Below, one piece after another: positions 9,973 through 18,035 of a stretch of DNA of 64,000 nt. Numbering within the stretch: the first letter of the stretch is position 1; each line of letters starts with the position of its first letter. The stretch covers positions 1 through 64,000 of the forward strand of contig NZ_LLYY01000007.1 in assembly GCF_001484965.1 (NCBI RefSeq). Direction: 5' to 3'. The notes below the pieces were generated by a model that was not told the origin of the DNA, did not search any database, and saw nothing but the letters and a program-made list of their open reading frames with translations. This DNA comes from Shouchella shacheensis (lineage in GTDB: Bacteria > Bacillota > Bacilli > Bacillales > Bacillaceae_D). A program made the translations under genes and the position numbers.

Positions 9973-9990
9973 GGTACGTTATAGCGTACC
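9973..9990. promoter_or_regulatory. Candidate operator of an XRE regulator (GTACG palindrome)
   Basis: GGTACG-TTATAG-CGTACC is a perfect 6-bp-arm inverted repeat in the divergent gap between the 117-residue protein and the XRE gene. The core GTACGTTATA recurs exactly at 18312-18321, upstream of the related XRE gene at 18036-18266. Autoregulation is inferred from position and recurrence. Confidence 0.5.
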
Positions 9991-10062
9991 GGTTTAAAAA
10001 TTAGTATATGTTAGTTTGAAAAGATAGTCAACTATAAATTAAAGAATTATAGAGGAATGTCT

Positions 10063-10284
10063 ATGGGAAAAAGAGTTGAGGTCAAGTTAAAACAGTTAAT
10101 GAATGAACGAGAACTATCACTGCGGGAGTTATCCCGACTGACAGATATTAGACATGCAGCCTTAAGCGAGCTTTCCACTCATAAGCGACAGAATATCAAT
10201 TTCCATCATATTGAAAAGATTGCTGAAACCTTCGATATTGATGATATCCGTGAGATTATTGATATTGTAGAGGTGAGGGAGTAG
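10063..10284 (+). CDS. XRE-family HTH regulator (YozG-like)
   Basis: 73-residue single-domain Cro/CI-type DNA-binding protein. The HTH is visible in LSLRELSRLTDIRHAALSEL followed by EKIAETFDIDDI. ATG 10063 is chosen over 10057, since AGAGGA abuts the earlier codon; the choice also aligns with its close paralog at 18036-18266 (both begin M-x-KRVEV or MKRVEV). It lies beside a palindromic candidate operator at 9973. Confidence 0.85.
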   Translation: MGKRVEVKLKQLMNERELSLRELSRLTDIRHAALSELSTHKRQNINFHHIEKIAETFDIDDIREIIDIVEVRE

Positions 10285-10870
10285 TGGGAGTGCTTGTGGC
10301 CATCCTTGTTGAGGGTGGTTTTTTTGGTGTTAGGCTCTCTTAAGGAGTAATGGTGGCGATGCAATTACTGGATCATGACGCCGGTGAGAAGGACAAGGAA
10401 AGCATCCGCCTGACAATCAAAGCCATCGAAGCTACGTCATGTGCAGTTGTATGGCTATAGGTCTATTGCAACTTATCGCCGTGCGCTATTCTCATCGAGT
10501 TCCAACTTGTTTTTCCGCTATTTGCGGTCACCGTCCAAGACCATCGTCTCCGAAGTCAGTTATGGCTTATTTGCGGCGATCTATTTTTCGCATGGTTGCC
10601 CGGAACCCGCATTTATCCATAACGAAAATAATCCAACTAAGCAGAAATCATCTGATATTGATGAGGATTTGTTGGCTTCTTAGTGCTGAGAAGTTTTCAC
10701 TGTCCCGTTAGACAGAAAGGAGTGTTAAGGAGATGCCACAAGTGACTGACATTATTCTATCAGACAATAATAAGTAGAAAGGCTATAGCATTCGACGGCT
10801 AGTAGTTCGAGCATCGATTATCGCACGATGAAAATGCCGCCGAATGATTTGAAGCTATCTTACACGGCTA
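10285..10870. other. No convincing gene; probably decayed coding sequence
   Basis: Two overlapping frames of 80-90 codons are open here (10439-10711) but their peptides resemble no family I know and lack good ribosome sites. The fragment LDHDAGEKDKESIRLTIKAI near 10360 looks protein-like but soon hits stops. I read this as remnant DNA between two XRE modules. Confidence 0.4.
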
Positions 10871-11221
10871 TTAAATCACCCGCTCCAATCCCAAATTCGT
10901 ACAGCTGCAACGTTCCGCAAGCAGTTGCAAATAATCCAGACTCGACATTTCTGTAAGTGTTGTACATAACATCTCCAAGTGCTCCGAGTTGAAAGCAGCA
11001 GCATCCTGCAAGGTCATAATAATGAGGGTACTGTAAGGATGAATTTCATAACGGGCTTCACCTAAGTAACGTTTGACATCGGCCATGACGAGCAGCGCTT
11101 CTTCTTTTTCGATATACCAAACGACGCGGGAATGCGTATCGATCCAACCTTCGTATTCTAGAACCGCTTGTTCATTTGGTTGAGAAAGGTCTTGAATGAC
11201 TTGAACGGCGTGAAAAGCCAT
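10871..11221 (-). CDS. 116-residue protein of unknown function, paralog B
   Basis: Paralog of the protein at 9310-9663, predicted soluble. The start ATG 11221 follows GGAGGAG. It is divergent from the XRE gene at 11343 across 121 bases holding AT-rich repeats, so the two promoters overlap and are probably co-regulated. The pairing with an XRE gene in both copies suggests a functional couple such as regulator plus modulator or toxin-antitoxin. No catalytic motif is seen. Confidence 0.75.
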   Translation of the reverse strand: MAFHAVQVIQDLSQPNEQAVLEYEGWIDTHSRVVWYIEKEEALLVMADVKRYLGEARYEIHPYSTLIIMTLQDAAAFNSEHLEMLCTTLTEMSSLDYLQLLAERCSCTNLGLERVI

Positions 11222-11242
11222 AAAACTCTCCTCCTTGATCTG

Positions 11243-11300
11243 ATTAATAATAACCTAATGAGTTAATAATAACTTAATGGGTTATTAAAATCAATAACTA
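11243..11300. promoter_or_regulatory. AT-rich direct and inverted repeats in the divergent XRE promoter
   Basis: Two near-identical 18-20-base units (TTAATAATAACCTAATG and TTAATAATAACTTAATG) are followed by GTTATTA and AATAAC. These form inverted pairs such as TAATAAC/GTTATTA and GTTATT/AATAAC. They lie between the genes at 11221 (minus) and 11343 (plus). Multiple half-sites of this type suit cooperative XRE binding and repression of both promoters. Confidence 0.5.
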
Positions 11301-11342
11301 AGATGATAAAATTTTTGTAAATGAAGTGTACGGAGGAGTCGT

Positions 11343-11576
11343 ATGATTCGGTTCAAGTTAGCAGAGGTATTAAAAGAGCGCAATTTAACGATGTATCAGT
11401 TAGGCAAATTAACTGGCATAAGACCGAATACAATTAGTCAATGGGTTCATGACGATGAGTTACAGGATGAGGGCAAAGGAGTTCGATCCATCACACGAGA
11501 AACGTTGGAGGTTTTCTGTGAAGCACTTGAGTGTGACGTGCAGGATTTAATTGAGTATGTCCCAGAAGAGCAATGA
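11343..11576 (+). CDS. XRE-family HTH regulator (YozG-like)
   Basis: 77-residue single-domain regulator with HTH region LTMYQLGKLTGIRPNTISQW and C-terminal ALECDVQDLIEYVP typical of the YozG group. A strong CGGAGGAG site precedes the ATG. It is only distantly related to the XRE proteins at 10063 and 18036. It probably represses itself and the divergent 116-residue gene through the repeats at 11243-11300. Confidence 0.85.
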   Translation: MIRFKLAEVLKERNLTMYQLGKLTGIRPNTISQWVHDDELQDEGKGVRSITRETLEVFCEALECDVQDLIEYVPEEQ

Positions 11577-11997
11577 AAAACGGTAGGGTCTCATTGTGTT
11601 GTCACCACCCGCCTGGTTAGTGAAGAGCATTCCTTTGCCGGTGAAGGCAAACGCACCTATGGCCTCGGTCTTATTCAAGCATGCCTTCGAAACACCGGAT
11701 GGCTCGAAGGAATTGGAGATTATTCAGCAACTCCTAAAGTAGGAAAGAGGAAACTGCGTTTGAAGGGTTTTATTATGTTAGCATGTATTAGAACATTTTA
11801 TTTGAAGGTGCGAGTAGTAGAGGGAGTAGCGTAAAGAAATAAAGATAACCTTACTATCACTGAGAGTGGTTTCTGTTTTAATTTGGATATTTTTTGTCCG
11901 CAGTATCTGCTACCCGCTGGTTTTTTAAAGGTGGTCTCATAGCAATATAGCTGTATCGTAAGTAAAATAGTGAGGGTTCACGCTAGAAATGTAGAGA
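11577..11997. other. Intergenic stretch with a possible gene remnant
   Basis: From about 11610 a start-less frame reads LVSEEHSFAGEGKRTYGLGL and then IQACLRNTGWLEGIGDYS before losing protein character. I do not recognise it. Bases 11830-11997 show no gene. No clear promoter box was found for the following ORF. Confidence 0.3.
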
Positions 11998-12039
11998 ATG
12001 TCAGTAGAAAGTCCAACTGATTTACTAGGAGATGAAAAA

Positions 12040-12834
12040 GTGAACAGAAAACAACAACTTGCATATATAGCTAAGCATCAAAGTGAATACCTCGAAACAT
12101 CAGGGAAAAGTCTAGATGAACGTATTAAGGAAATTACTTTAAGTAAAAAAGAGGAAGCTACTATTAAAAAGGAACAGGGAACAGCCATTTTAAGAGAAAA
12201 GGGGTTCTCACTGTTCGGCGTAGTAGGCGATATTGCGAATAGTATATTAGACTGGAATACAGAAGTGAATGATAACATCAGCGAAGCTAAGAAAATGATT
12301 TTAATTGAAGAATATTTTAATAAAAGTGATGAATTTGAGCATGCTCTTGAAAAATTGTCGGCATTTATAAGAGATCCTCAAGGCAATACCCTTTTCAATA
12401 AACTGATAAGAATTGTTGACGACTCGCCTCCTGATCTTGAGTTAGTTAAGCACCTTTCAAAAGTATTAGAGAATATCTGTAAGAACGGAAATTTTAAATC
12501 TCTTTTTGAACAACACAGGTATGCTTTAGGCCAAATAGAAAGACTCACGCCTCAAGCTTTAACAATTATAGCTGATCAAAGAAGTTGGCCATTAATCACC
12601 TTGGGTTTCACAGCGACCAACGGGACAAAGGTCACCTCTGACTTCTACACTGAGTTTACAGCAGAGTACTGCAAACATAAAAGAATTAGTGATAAAAAAA
12701 AGACTGCTAGAATTCAGCATTCAATTATTGAGTTGCAAAACCTTGGTTTAATGGAAGCTCATAAAACAGAGTCAGGGAAAGTACAATGTGCACTAACTCA
12801 AGTGGGTGAAGATATTAAAATATATCTCGAGTAG
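12040..12834 (+). CDS. Hypothetical protein with a probable C-terminal winged helix
   Basis: About 264 residues from GTG 12040, which follows AGGAG by 8 bases; ATG 11998 (278 residues) is the alternative with a weak site. No recognised family. The first 90 residues are charged and helical, then comes a hydrophobic-amphipathic stretch (FSLFGVVGDIANSILDW). The last 50 residues (ARIQHSIIELQNLGLMEAHK, then a beta-hairpin-like tail) resemble a winged-helix DNA-binding domain. No signal peptide. It sits alone between an XRE module and the three-gene operon at 13038. Confidence 0.65.
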   Translation: MNRKQQLAYIAKHQSEYLETSGKSLDERIKEITLSKKEEATIKKEQGTAILREKGFSLFGVVGDIANSILDWNTEVNDNISEAKKMILIEEYFNKSDEFEHALEKLSAFIRDPQGNTLFNKLIRIVDDSPPDLELVKHLSKVLENICKNGNFKSLFEQHRYALGQIERLTPQALTIIADQRSWPLITLGFTATNGTKVTSDFYTEFTAEYCKHKRISDKKKTARIQHSIIELQNLGLMEAHKTESGKVQCALTQVGEDIKIYLE

Positions 12835-12887
12835 GATTGTATTCCCAAGTGATTTAGAATACTTTCCACCACTCGCATTGCTAGACT

Positions 12888-12928
12888 CTTGCACTAACGC
12901 CAACCCTGGCTGTTAACGTTAGTGTAAG
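12888..12928. repeat. 12-bp imperfect inverted repeat (hairpin)
   Basis: CTTGCACTAACG and CGTTAGTGTAAG pair with one mismatch around a 17-base loop, between the gene ending at 12834 and the promoter of the next operon. There is no following T-run, so a strong intrinsic terminator is unlikely. It may be an RNA structural element or a binding site. Confidence 0.4.
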
Positions 12929-12989
12929 CGTTGCTTGTCATAAAAGTTCGTACATTTGAATTTAATTTATTTCCTTAATGCTTAGGTAT

Positions 12990-12997
12990 GGTATAAT
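12990..12997 (+). promoter_or_regulatory. Extended -10 promoter of the 13038-15143 operon
   Basis: TGGTATAAT fits the extended -10 consensus (TGnTATAAT) 41 bases before the GTG at 13038. The -35 region is poor, as is often seen for extended -10 promoters. It would transcribe the three-gene unknown operon. Confidence 0.55.
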
Positions 12998-13037
12998 ACT
13001 AGGGCGCATATCATAAATCGGGAAGGGGAGAATAACG

Positions 13038-13526
13038 GTGGCTAAGGTACAATATAAGGCTTTTTTTAATTCGGCGAAAAAGTTTGATTACTTAGCTTAC
13101 GGTTATGGCTCAGCTTCTTATAAAAAAGTCGTTGAAGAAGCAAAATTAAGAGATTTCAAACAAGTTATAATTACCACAGCGATATTCAAATCAATTGTAA
13201 AATTAGTTTATGAAAAGGGTTTATTTGTAGCCGAGATAAATTTTATAGATCCGTTAGAAGACTACTTGACAGAAGACATGAGAGAATTGCTTGATCAAAT
13301 TAATCAATCTAAGGGAAATAAACTACTAATTAACACCTTGTTTAAATCAATTGATTGGCTGGTGAATGACGAAAGCATTGATATTAAGGAAATAGTTGTT
13401 TTTAAAAAAGGTGGAACATCTGTTAAGACAACGATTTATAACAATGGAGTTTTCTTCACAACTGATCAAGAAATTGACTTTATAAAGAATGAGTTATTAA
13501 CCCCCGTTTTAAGGAAGCACATATGA
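13038..13526 (+). CDS. Hypothetical protein, first gene of an unknown three-gene operon
   Basis: 162 residues, soluble, with no family recognised. GTG start behind GGAAGGGGAG. The N-terminal half has alternating helix and strand character (KQVIITTAIFKSIVKLVYEK), the C-terminal half has a beta-hairpin pattern (IKEIVVFKKGG, then TTIYNNGVFFT). The stop overlaps the next ATG by four bases (ATGA), showing tight coupling to the membrane protein. A role as regulator, sensor or immunity partner is possible but not shown. Confidence 0.7.
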   Translation: MAKVQYKAFFNSAKKFDYLAYGYGSASYKKVVEEAKLRDFKQVIITTAIFKSIVKLVYEKGLFVAEINFIDPLEDYLTEDMRELLDQINQSKGNKLLINTLFKSIDWLVNDESIDIKEIVVFKKGGTSVKTTIYNNGVFFTTDQEIDFIKNELLTPVLRKHI

Positions 13527-14152
13527 AGGTAGCAATAGCATTTTTTAGGTTAAGTCTCAATCTATTGTCTTTAGTTATTTCCATTTTCTTTTTTAGAATT
13601 TCTGATTTCATTATCCAGTTAAACAATATAGACCAATCGATACGTTGGGCTATAGATTTAACTTTTAACACTATGTTACTTGGAATTTTATTAGAAGTAT
13701 TGCTTGCATGGTTTCATGATAGCTCAAAGTATACTGTGTCAGTTGAAGAGGCAAGGAAAAAACAAAATAATTTAGTTTTAAAGCCTGAAGAGAGTTATAA
13801 TCCCCTGAGTGTTAACTGTAAAATAACTCTGGACAGTGGTAAGGCTGTAGATAAAACGAAGAATCAATTGATATTAAATTTTTCTTCTTGGTTGAGTATA
13901 CAGGTTGATAATGATGTTGAACTCCGAGGTATAGTAAAAATAGATCGTGCTCAATCTGTAATTTATATCGAATTGGACAAGTTATTTAATCACAAAATAA
14001 CTAATGAACAGACTCAAACTATTAAATTCAAGGTAATGCCAGAAAAATTCAATGGGGTAACCGGACAAATACAAGCAGAGCTCAAAAAAGGTAAAATTTT
14101 AAACAGGTTCTTTGCTGACAAGAAAAATTTTAAACTTAAAATCTTAGAATAG
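13523..14152 (+). CDS. Two-TM protein with a C-terminal beta-rich domain, unknown function
   Basis: 209 residues. Two hydrophobic spans at about 4-27 and 45-65 are followed by a short charged linker and a cytoplasmic domain of alternating strands (residues 90-209, for example LILNFSSWLSIQV, SVIYIELDKL, TIKFKVMP). This plan, two TM plus a beta-strand-rich domain, resembles membrane effectors associated with nucleotide-signalling defence systems (the 2TM-beta class, as in Cap15). I see no sequence motif that proves it. Overlaps the preceding gene by 4 bases and is 10 bases before the next. Confidence 0.65.
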   Translation: MKVAIAFFRLSLNLLSLVISIFFFRISDFIIQLNNIDQSIRWAIDLTFNTMLLGILLEVLLAWFHDSSKYTVSVEEARKKQNNLVLKPEESYNPLSVNCKITLDSGKAVDKTKNQLILNFSSWLSIQVDNDVELRGIVKIDRAQSVIYIELDKLFNHKITNEQTQTIKFKVMPEKFNGVTGQIQAELKKGKILNRFFADKKNFKLKILE

Positions 14153-14162
14153 GGGGATTCTT

Positions 14163-15143
14163 ATGGGGGTTATGGAAACATTTTCTTTTTGGAATCTAAA
14201 CACAAAAAAGAGCTATGACGAAACTATACAAAATATGATTGATTACGAAGGTTGGAAACCTGTAAATTACGACACCGTTGATTCAGAAAGAGATTTGCAA
14301 TTTCTAATTGAGGTCGATAATAGTGATGAATATAAGCTTGAAATAAGTGACGATGAATCATTTCGCTTTTCTAAAGTATTACATAGTTGGGAAAGGGTGG
14401 TCAGTACAGAGAGTAATAACAAAGACGTTAATAGGCGAATAAAACAATCAGACTTAGAATTTTTAGTGTGCGAAAATTCTACTGGGCAAGTTTTCTTTAT
14501 TGCTTTTAAGGGATTAACTGCTAATACTAAAACCGCCCTTAGATCAGCTAATAATTTTAGTGGAAAAAAGGAAATTACTGAAAATAGTTTAGATGTTTCA
14601 GAGGATATTTTTTACTGGCTTTTTAACAGATATATGAATTTTGAAACTGAGGAGTTATTTAAAGGAACTAGTGCTTACGTTAATGCATTGACCGCTTATA
14701 GAGGCGGTACAGATGACGAAGCAAATGATACTTGGGGGAGGGGATTACGTATTACAAAGATTCTTGCTACACTGGCATTCTTATTCAATACAGAAAAATT
14801 AAAGTCTTTAACGCCAGAGTTAAGTGTAGATAACATAAATCTAACTGTAGAAATAAATCTTAATGGTTCTTATAAATTTGATGTGGACTCGCATACTGGG
14901 AATTTTTTTCTCTACCAGCGTGACAAGAAGAAAGGCTGTCTACTGATATACTTCTATAAGGTAATATATCCAACAATACTTAAGGCGTACAAGCATCATC
15001 TTGATGTAGGTAGCTGGAACGAACAAATGAAGCTTAATTTTATTTCGTCAATTGGGGCAGAAATACAAGACAAGGTTAAGGAAAAATTAGACGATATCAA
15101 GTTTGATCTTGGAAATGAAACTGAAAACCTTGATAATCAATAA
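14163..15143 (+). CDS. Hypothetical 326-residue protein, last gene of the unknown operon
   Basis: Soluble protein of no recognised family, ATG after AGGGGG. It is acidic, with an N-terminal mixed region, a central segment LEFLVCENSTGQVFFIAFKG and a C-terminal helical part rich in Lys and aromatic residues. No nucleotide-binding or nuclease motif is evident. Its conserved spacing with the two upstream genes says the three products work together, probably at the membrane. Confidence 0.7.
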   Translation: MGVMETFSFWNLNTKKSYDETIQNMIDYEGWKPVNYDTVDSERDLQFLIEVDNSDEYKLEISDDESFRFSKVLHSWERVVSTESNNKDVNRRIKQSDLEFLVCENSTGQVFFIAFKGLTANTKTALRSANNFSGKKEITENSLDVSEDIFYWLFNRYMNFETEELFKGTSAYVNALTAYRGGTDDEANDTWGRGLRITKILATLAFLFNTEKLKSLTPELSVDNINLTVEINLNGSYKFDVDSHTGNFFLYQRDKKKGCLLIYFYKVIYPTILKAYKHHLDVGSWNEQMKLNFISSIGAEIQDKVKEKLDDIKFDLGNETENLDNQ

Positions 15144-15414
15144 ACCCTAAGAAGGTTGTAATAGAAAGAGAGGATCAGAAAACTTCAACCAGACTATTAG
15201 GAAAGTGAATACTCATCAGTAGTAGAAATAGGGAGGGTTAATTCGTATCCAACAGGTGGAAAAGGACGTGTTCCTTATCTTTCATCCGCTACTGTTGGCT
15301 TAGAGGGTTAGTAGGACTTCAAGAGGATGACTCGTACTAAGGGGCCATTAGTCAATGTATGAGCGGGGATGGACAGCTTAAAAGGATTTTAGAGTTTTAT
15401 GTCGAACGTTGTTA

Positions 15415-16125
15415 ATGTGTGTAGTATATAACCCCGGGGTGATTGGTATAGACATTACGGATTTGTCAGTAAGGATAATATTTCTGTTCTTACCGGGAAT
15501 AATTGGTGCAGTTATAATTGATATTTTAACCACTCATAGGAAAAGACAAGTATTTAATTTTGTTATACATGCTTATCTAATTGGTATTTTTTCATATGGC
15601 ATTTTGCATGGCTATTCATTTATATCCAATTATTGTAATTTCATAATAAGTTTGGATGGGACTTTTTTAGAAACACTCTTAAACAGTGGTCAAGAAATTC
15701 AGGTTTGGGAAGTATTCCTTTCGACATTAGTTGGAATATCCTTAGCTCTGTTTTTGGTTTTTGTAATATCTCGGGGACTAGTCTATAAGGCAGTAAATGC
15801 AATAAGACTATCAACTAGCCATGGAGATTCAGATGTATGGGAGTATATTATGGCTTCTAATGACGTTCAATGGATAAACATTCGGAGAGGTGATTTAATA
15901 TACAAAGGGAAAGTGGCGGTTTATTCAGAAAAAGAAAACATAAGAGAGTTATATTTGAGTGACGTGGATGTGTATCCAGAAGGTAATGGTGAATTGCTCT
16001 ATCACTTAGATAGTATGTATTTTAATTTTAACGCTACTGAAGATTTCGCCGTCGAAATATATGGAGGGGGTGAAGAAACTGACAGGGAAGAGAGTGGAAA
16101 AAGCTGTGCTGAAACCACCGACTAA
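15415..16125 (+). CDS. DUF6338-like membrane protein
   Basis: About 236 residues with three hydrophobic spans in the first 130 residues (near 10-30, 40-62, 95-120). A cytoplasmic domain follows: DVWEYIMASNDVQWINIRRG, DLIYKGKVAVYSEK and LYLSDVDVY. The small beta domain that receives 'rGDlIYkGkV' resembles the DUF6338 family as I recall it; function unknown. The start is uncertain (TTG 15409, ATG 15415 or GTG 15439; none has a strong ribosome site). Its 3' end overlaps the first of two twin micro-genes. Confidence 0.6.
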   Translation: MCVVYNPGVIGIDITDLSVRIIFLFLPGIIGAVIIDILTTHRKRQVFNFVIHAYLIGIFSYGILHGYSFISNYCNFIISLDGTFLETLLNSGQEIQVWEVFLSTLVGISLALFLVFVISRGLVYKAVNAIRLSTSHGDSDVWEYIMASNDVQWINIRRGDLIYKGKVAVYSEKENIRELYLSDVDVYPEGNGELLYHLDSMYFNFNATEDFAVEIYGGGEETDREESGKSCAETTD

Positions 16126-16213
16126 GCAACAAAACGGTGTGAAGCCTCCATCATCGGTTCCTAAGCCGGCAGGAAGACCACCTAGTAGCACAAAGACATC
16201 GAACGGAAATTGA
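16061..16213 (+). CDS. Micro-protein 1 (50 residues), KPAGRPPSS type
   Basis: Short basic, proline-rich product whose tail KPAGRPPSSTKTSNGN matches the tail KPAGRPPSSRDTGKNR of the next micro-gene; both also have a VKPP motif earlier. That conservation, not length, supports coding. It overlaps the DUF6338-like gene by 65 bases in another frame. ATG 16061 has no clear ribosome site and GTG 16070 sits very close to GGAGG, so translation probably relies on coupling. It is predicted to be unstructured. Confidence 0.6.
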   Translation: MEGVKKLTGKRVEKAVLKPPTKQQNGVKPPSSVPKPAGRPPSSTKTSNGN

Positions 16214-16251
16214 ACTCAAAAAATAATGTAACTAAAAGGGAGTGTATTCTA

Positions 16252-16383
16252 TTGGGAGAAAACTTTAAAAAAGTAGTTCCAGTTCAGCCCGGAAATATCG
16301 AAAAGGGGGTCAAGCCACCTGCTACTCAAGCAAAACCCGCAGGAAGACCACCTAGTAGTAGAGACACAGGAAAAAATAGATAA
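16252..16383 (+). CDS. Micro-protein 2 (43 residues), KPAGRPPSS type
   Basis: TTG start 10 bases after AAGGGAG. The product is a basic, proline-rich peptide sharing VKPP and KPAGRPPSS with micro-protein 1 just upstream. The repeated RPP/GRPP element is reminiscent of AT-hooks or SH3-type ligands, but this is only a resemblance. The operon ends right after it at a terminator. No known family. Confidence 0.6.
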   Translation: MGENFKKVVPVQPGNIEKGVKPPATQAKPAGRPPSSRDTGKNR

Positions 16384-16394
16384 CACCTAAAAAA

Positions 16395-16424
16395 GGGCTA
16401 CCTTACGAGGTAGCTCTCTTTTTG
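16395..16424 (+). terminator. Rho-independent terminator of the DUF6338/micro-protein operon
   Basis: Stem GGCTACC/GGTAGCT around TTACGA is followed by CTCTTTTT, 12 bases after the stop of micro-protein 2. It closes the three-gene unit 15415-16383. Confidence 0.8.
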
Positions 16425-16540
16425 GGTGTTGCAGAAAAAAACAAGGCAAAGGGGTGATAATATACTAAAGTAGACAACTTCCGCTAAATAAGAGTGAACA
16501 CTTATATAAGATAAAGATGTTTTGGCTTGTAATGATCACA

Positions 16541-16843
16541 TGATATGGAAAAGAACAATTGTGGACCATTGGGCGGGGCATGGGCTGAAGTAAAAGAACA
16601 ACCTCAAGGCGGCCAAGGACGTTATGAGAACGACTTGAAAGCCCTAAGCCCTCCATTCGCGTCGTCCCTATAAAAAGCGCAAAGGGGCCGTCCTATAACA
16701 GTCTTACACCGGAAGAGCACGAGTTCGTGGACGACATGATAGCGTCCCGCGAACATGCGGATGCTAGCTTCCGAGTGCTGAGCGCCGAAGCCATGAACCT
16801 TCATGGAATATCGAGCTCTCATGTTACCATCTGGGAACGATGA
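16541..16843 (+). pseudogene. Decayed gene, possibly the N-terminal HTH of a transposase
   Basis: Two frames suggest former coding sequence. The first is an ATG frame reading CGPLGGAWAEVKEQPQGGQG. The second, shifted, is a start-less frame with SYNSLTPEEHEFVDDMIASR and AEAMNLHGISSSHVTIWER, which looks like an HTH region of a transposase or integrase. Stops and frame changes interrupt it. Identity is uncertain. Bases 16844-17105 hold nothing I can call. Confidence 0.3.
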
Positions 16844-17105
16844 AAGAAAACCCTAATTGGACAAATGGACCCGAGTTATTAGAAATACTGAGCATTAGGT
16901 GTCCAGATATACCCAATGAAGTGACTTCTCATAGATAAGATGGGATTTCCTTTTTTTCTGCTACAGTCGAAGAATGTGAAACAAAAGAGCTGTTCGTATT
17001 CCTAGATAAAGTGATGAAATGGATTGATTCAAAGGGGTGGTAAAATAGTCTTCCTAACGATAGACTGGACGGGAATAGAGACTACATATTAGGGGGAGAT
17101 TACAA

Positions 17106-17621
17106 ATGAGGAACAAAACAATAGCGACTTCTATTTTCTCGTTAGTACTCGTTGCAGGAGGCATCGTATTCGGCGTTTATTGGTTCAAGCTCGTTGAAGC
17201 AGAATCTTCCTCAACCGGAGAAGAGGAAGAAGCAGCCCCTGCAACCGAGGAATCAATAGTTGTCACAGCCAGTGAGGCATCAGAAGATGATGACTATGAA
17301 AGTCCTAATACAACCGTCTCTAGAGCGATTTCCGATGTTCACTATATGTCCCATCAAAAAGTGGAGGCAGACGAAAAGTGGACGAATTTAGAGGCCACGC
17401 CCGAGAGGATAGAAGAGGTTTACGACAAGATTAAAGATATCAGCCATCCGAAAGCAGAAGAGCTAAAAGAGCTAATCGAACCTTGGCTTGAGGGGGACTT
17501 TTCCAATGCCGTAGAAGTTCATAATACCGTTTGGGGTTGGGAAGGAGGAACAGTCGGAGAGGCTACAAGGTTGCTTACGGAGGAAGAGGAGGAACAGTTT
17601 ATAGAGGAGAACTTTCGGTAG
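17106..17621 (+). CDS. DUF6241-like membrane-anchored protein
   Basis: 171 residues: one N-terminal membrane anchor (about 7-27), an acidic linker, and an extracytoplasmic domain. That domain has MSHQKVEADEKW, ERIEEVYDKI, WLEGDFSNAVEVHN and WEGGTVGEATRLL, as in the Bacillus family I know as DUF6241. The function of that family is unknown. AGGGGGAG precedes the ATG. Transcribed alone; a strong inverted repeat lies 200 bases downstream. Confidence 0.7.
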   Translation: MRNKTIATSIFSLVLVAGGIVFGVYWFKLVEAESSSTGEEEEAAPATEESIVVTASEASEDDDYESPNTTVSRAISDVHYMSHQKVEADEKWTNLEATPERIEEVYDKIKDISHPKAEELKELIEPWLEGDFSNAVEVHNTVWGWEGGTVGEATRLLTEEEEEQFIEENFR

Positions 17622-17825
17622 AGTTATAGAATTCAAGGCGGTCTATTAGCCTATTATATTGCACTAATTCAGCATCATCCAATTTTACGTTTGAATATGC
17701 GTGAGGAAGGTTTTCGTGGATTAGCTCCGCTTCGTCCAAAGAATGGCGTTCAATGTAGAAACCAGTAATTCTTATGCTCGCTCTGGACGTGCGAGCTAGT
17801 AATGACGGCAAAGCACAAAATAATA

Positions 17826-17861
17826 AACAGCCATTGGAACGGTGCCGTTCCAATGGCTGTT
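17826..17861. terminator. Perfect 17-bp stem, probable bidirectional terminator
   Basis: Two 17-base arms (AACAGCCATTGGAACGG and its exact complement) flank a 2-base centre, with A-rich and T-rich ends on opposite sides. It lies between the DUF6241-like gene and the minus-strand XRE gene and could end transcripts from both sides. Bases 17622-17825 hold no gene I can support; one minus frame (17599-17853) has a protein-like stretch but no start context. Confidence 0.6.
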
Positions 17862-18035
17862 TATCTTATCGAAATGTTTAACCCTCTAATTGGTTATCAA
17901 TAATATCAGTGGCCCAACGAACAAGATCATCCACGCTAAGAGCTAGTCATTCAACACCTCGTAAAGAGAACCGGCACGTGCTTTAACCCCGATTCGCGGA
18001 TAATTCGAGACTCCAAGCAGTAGTACTCAATACCT

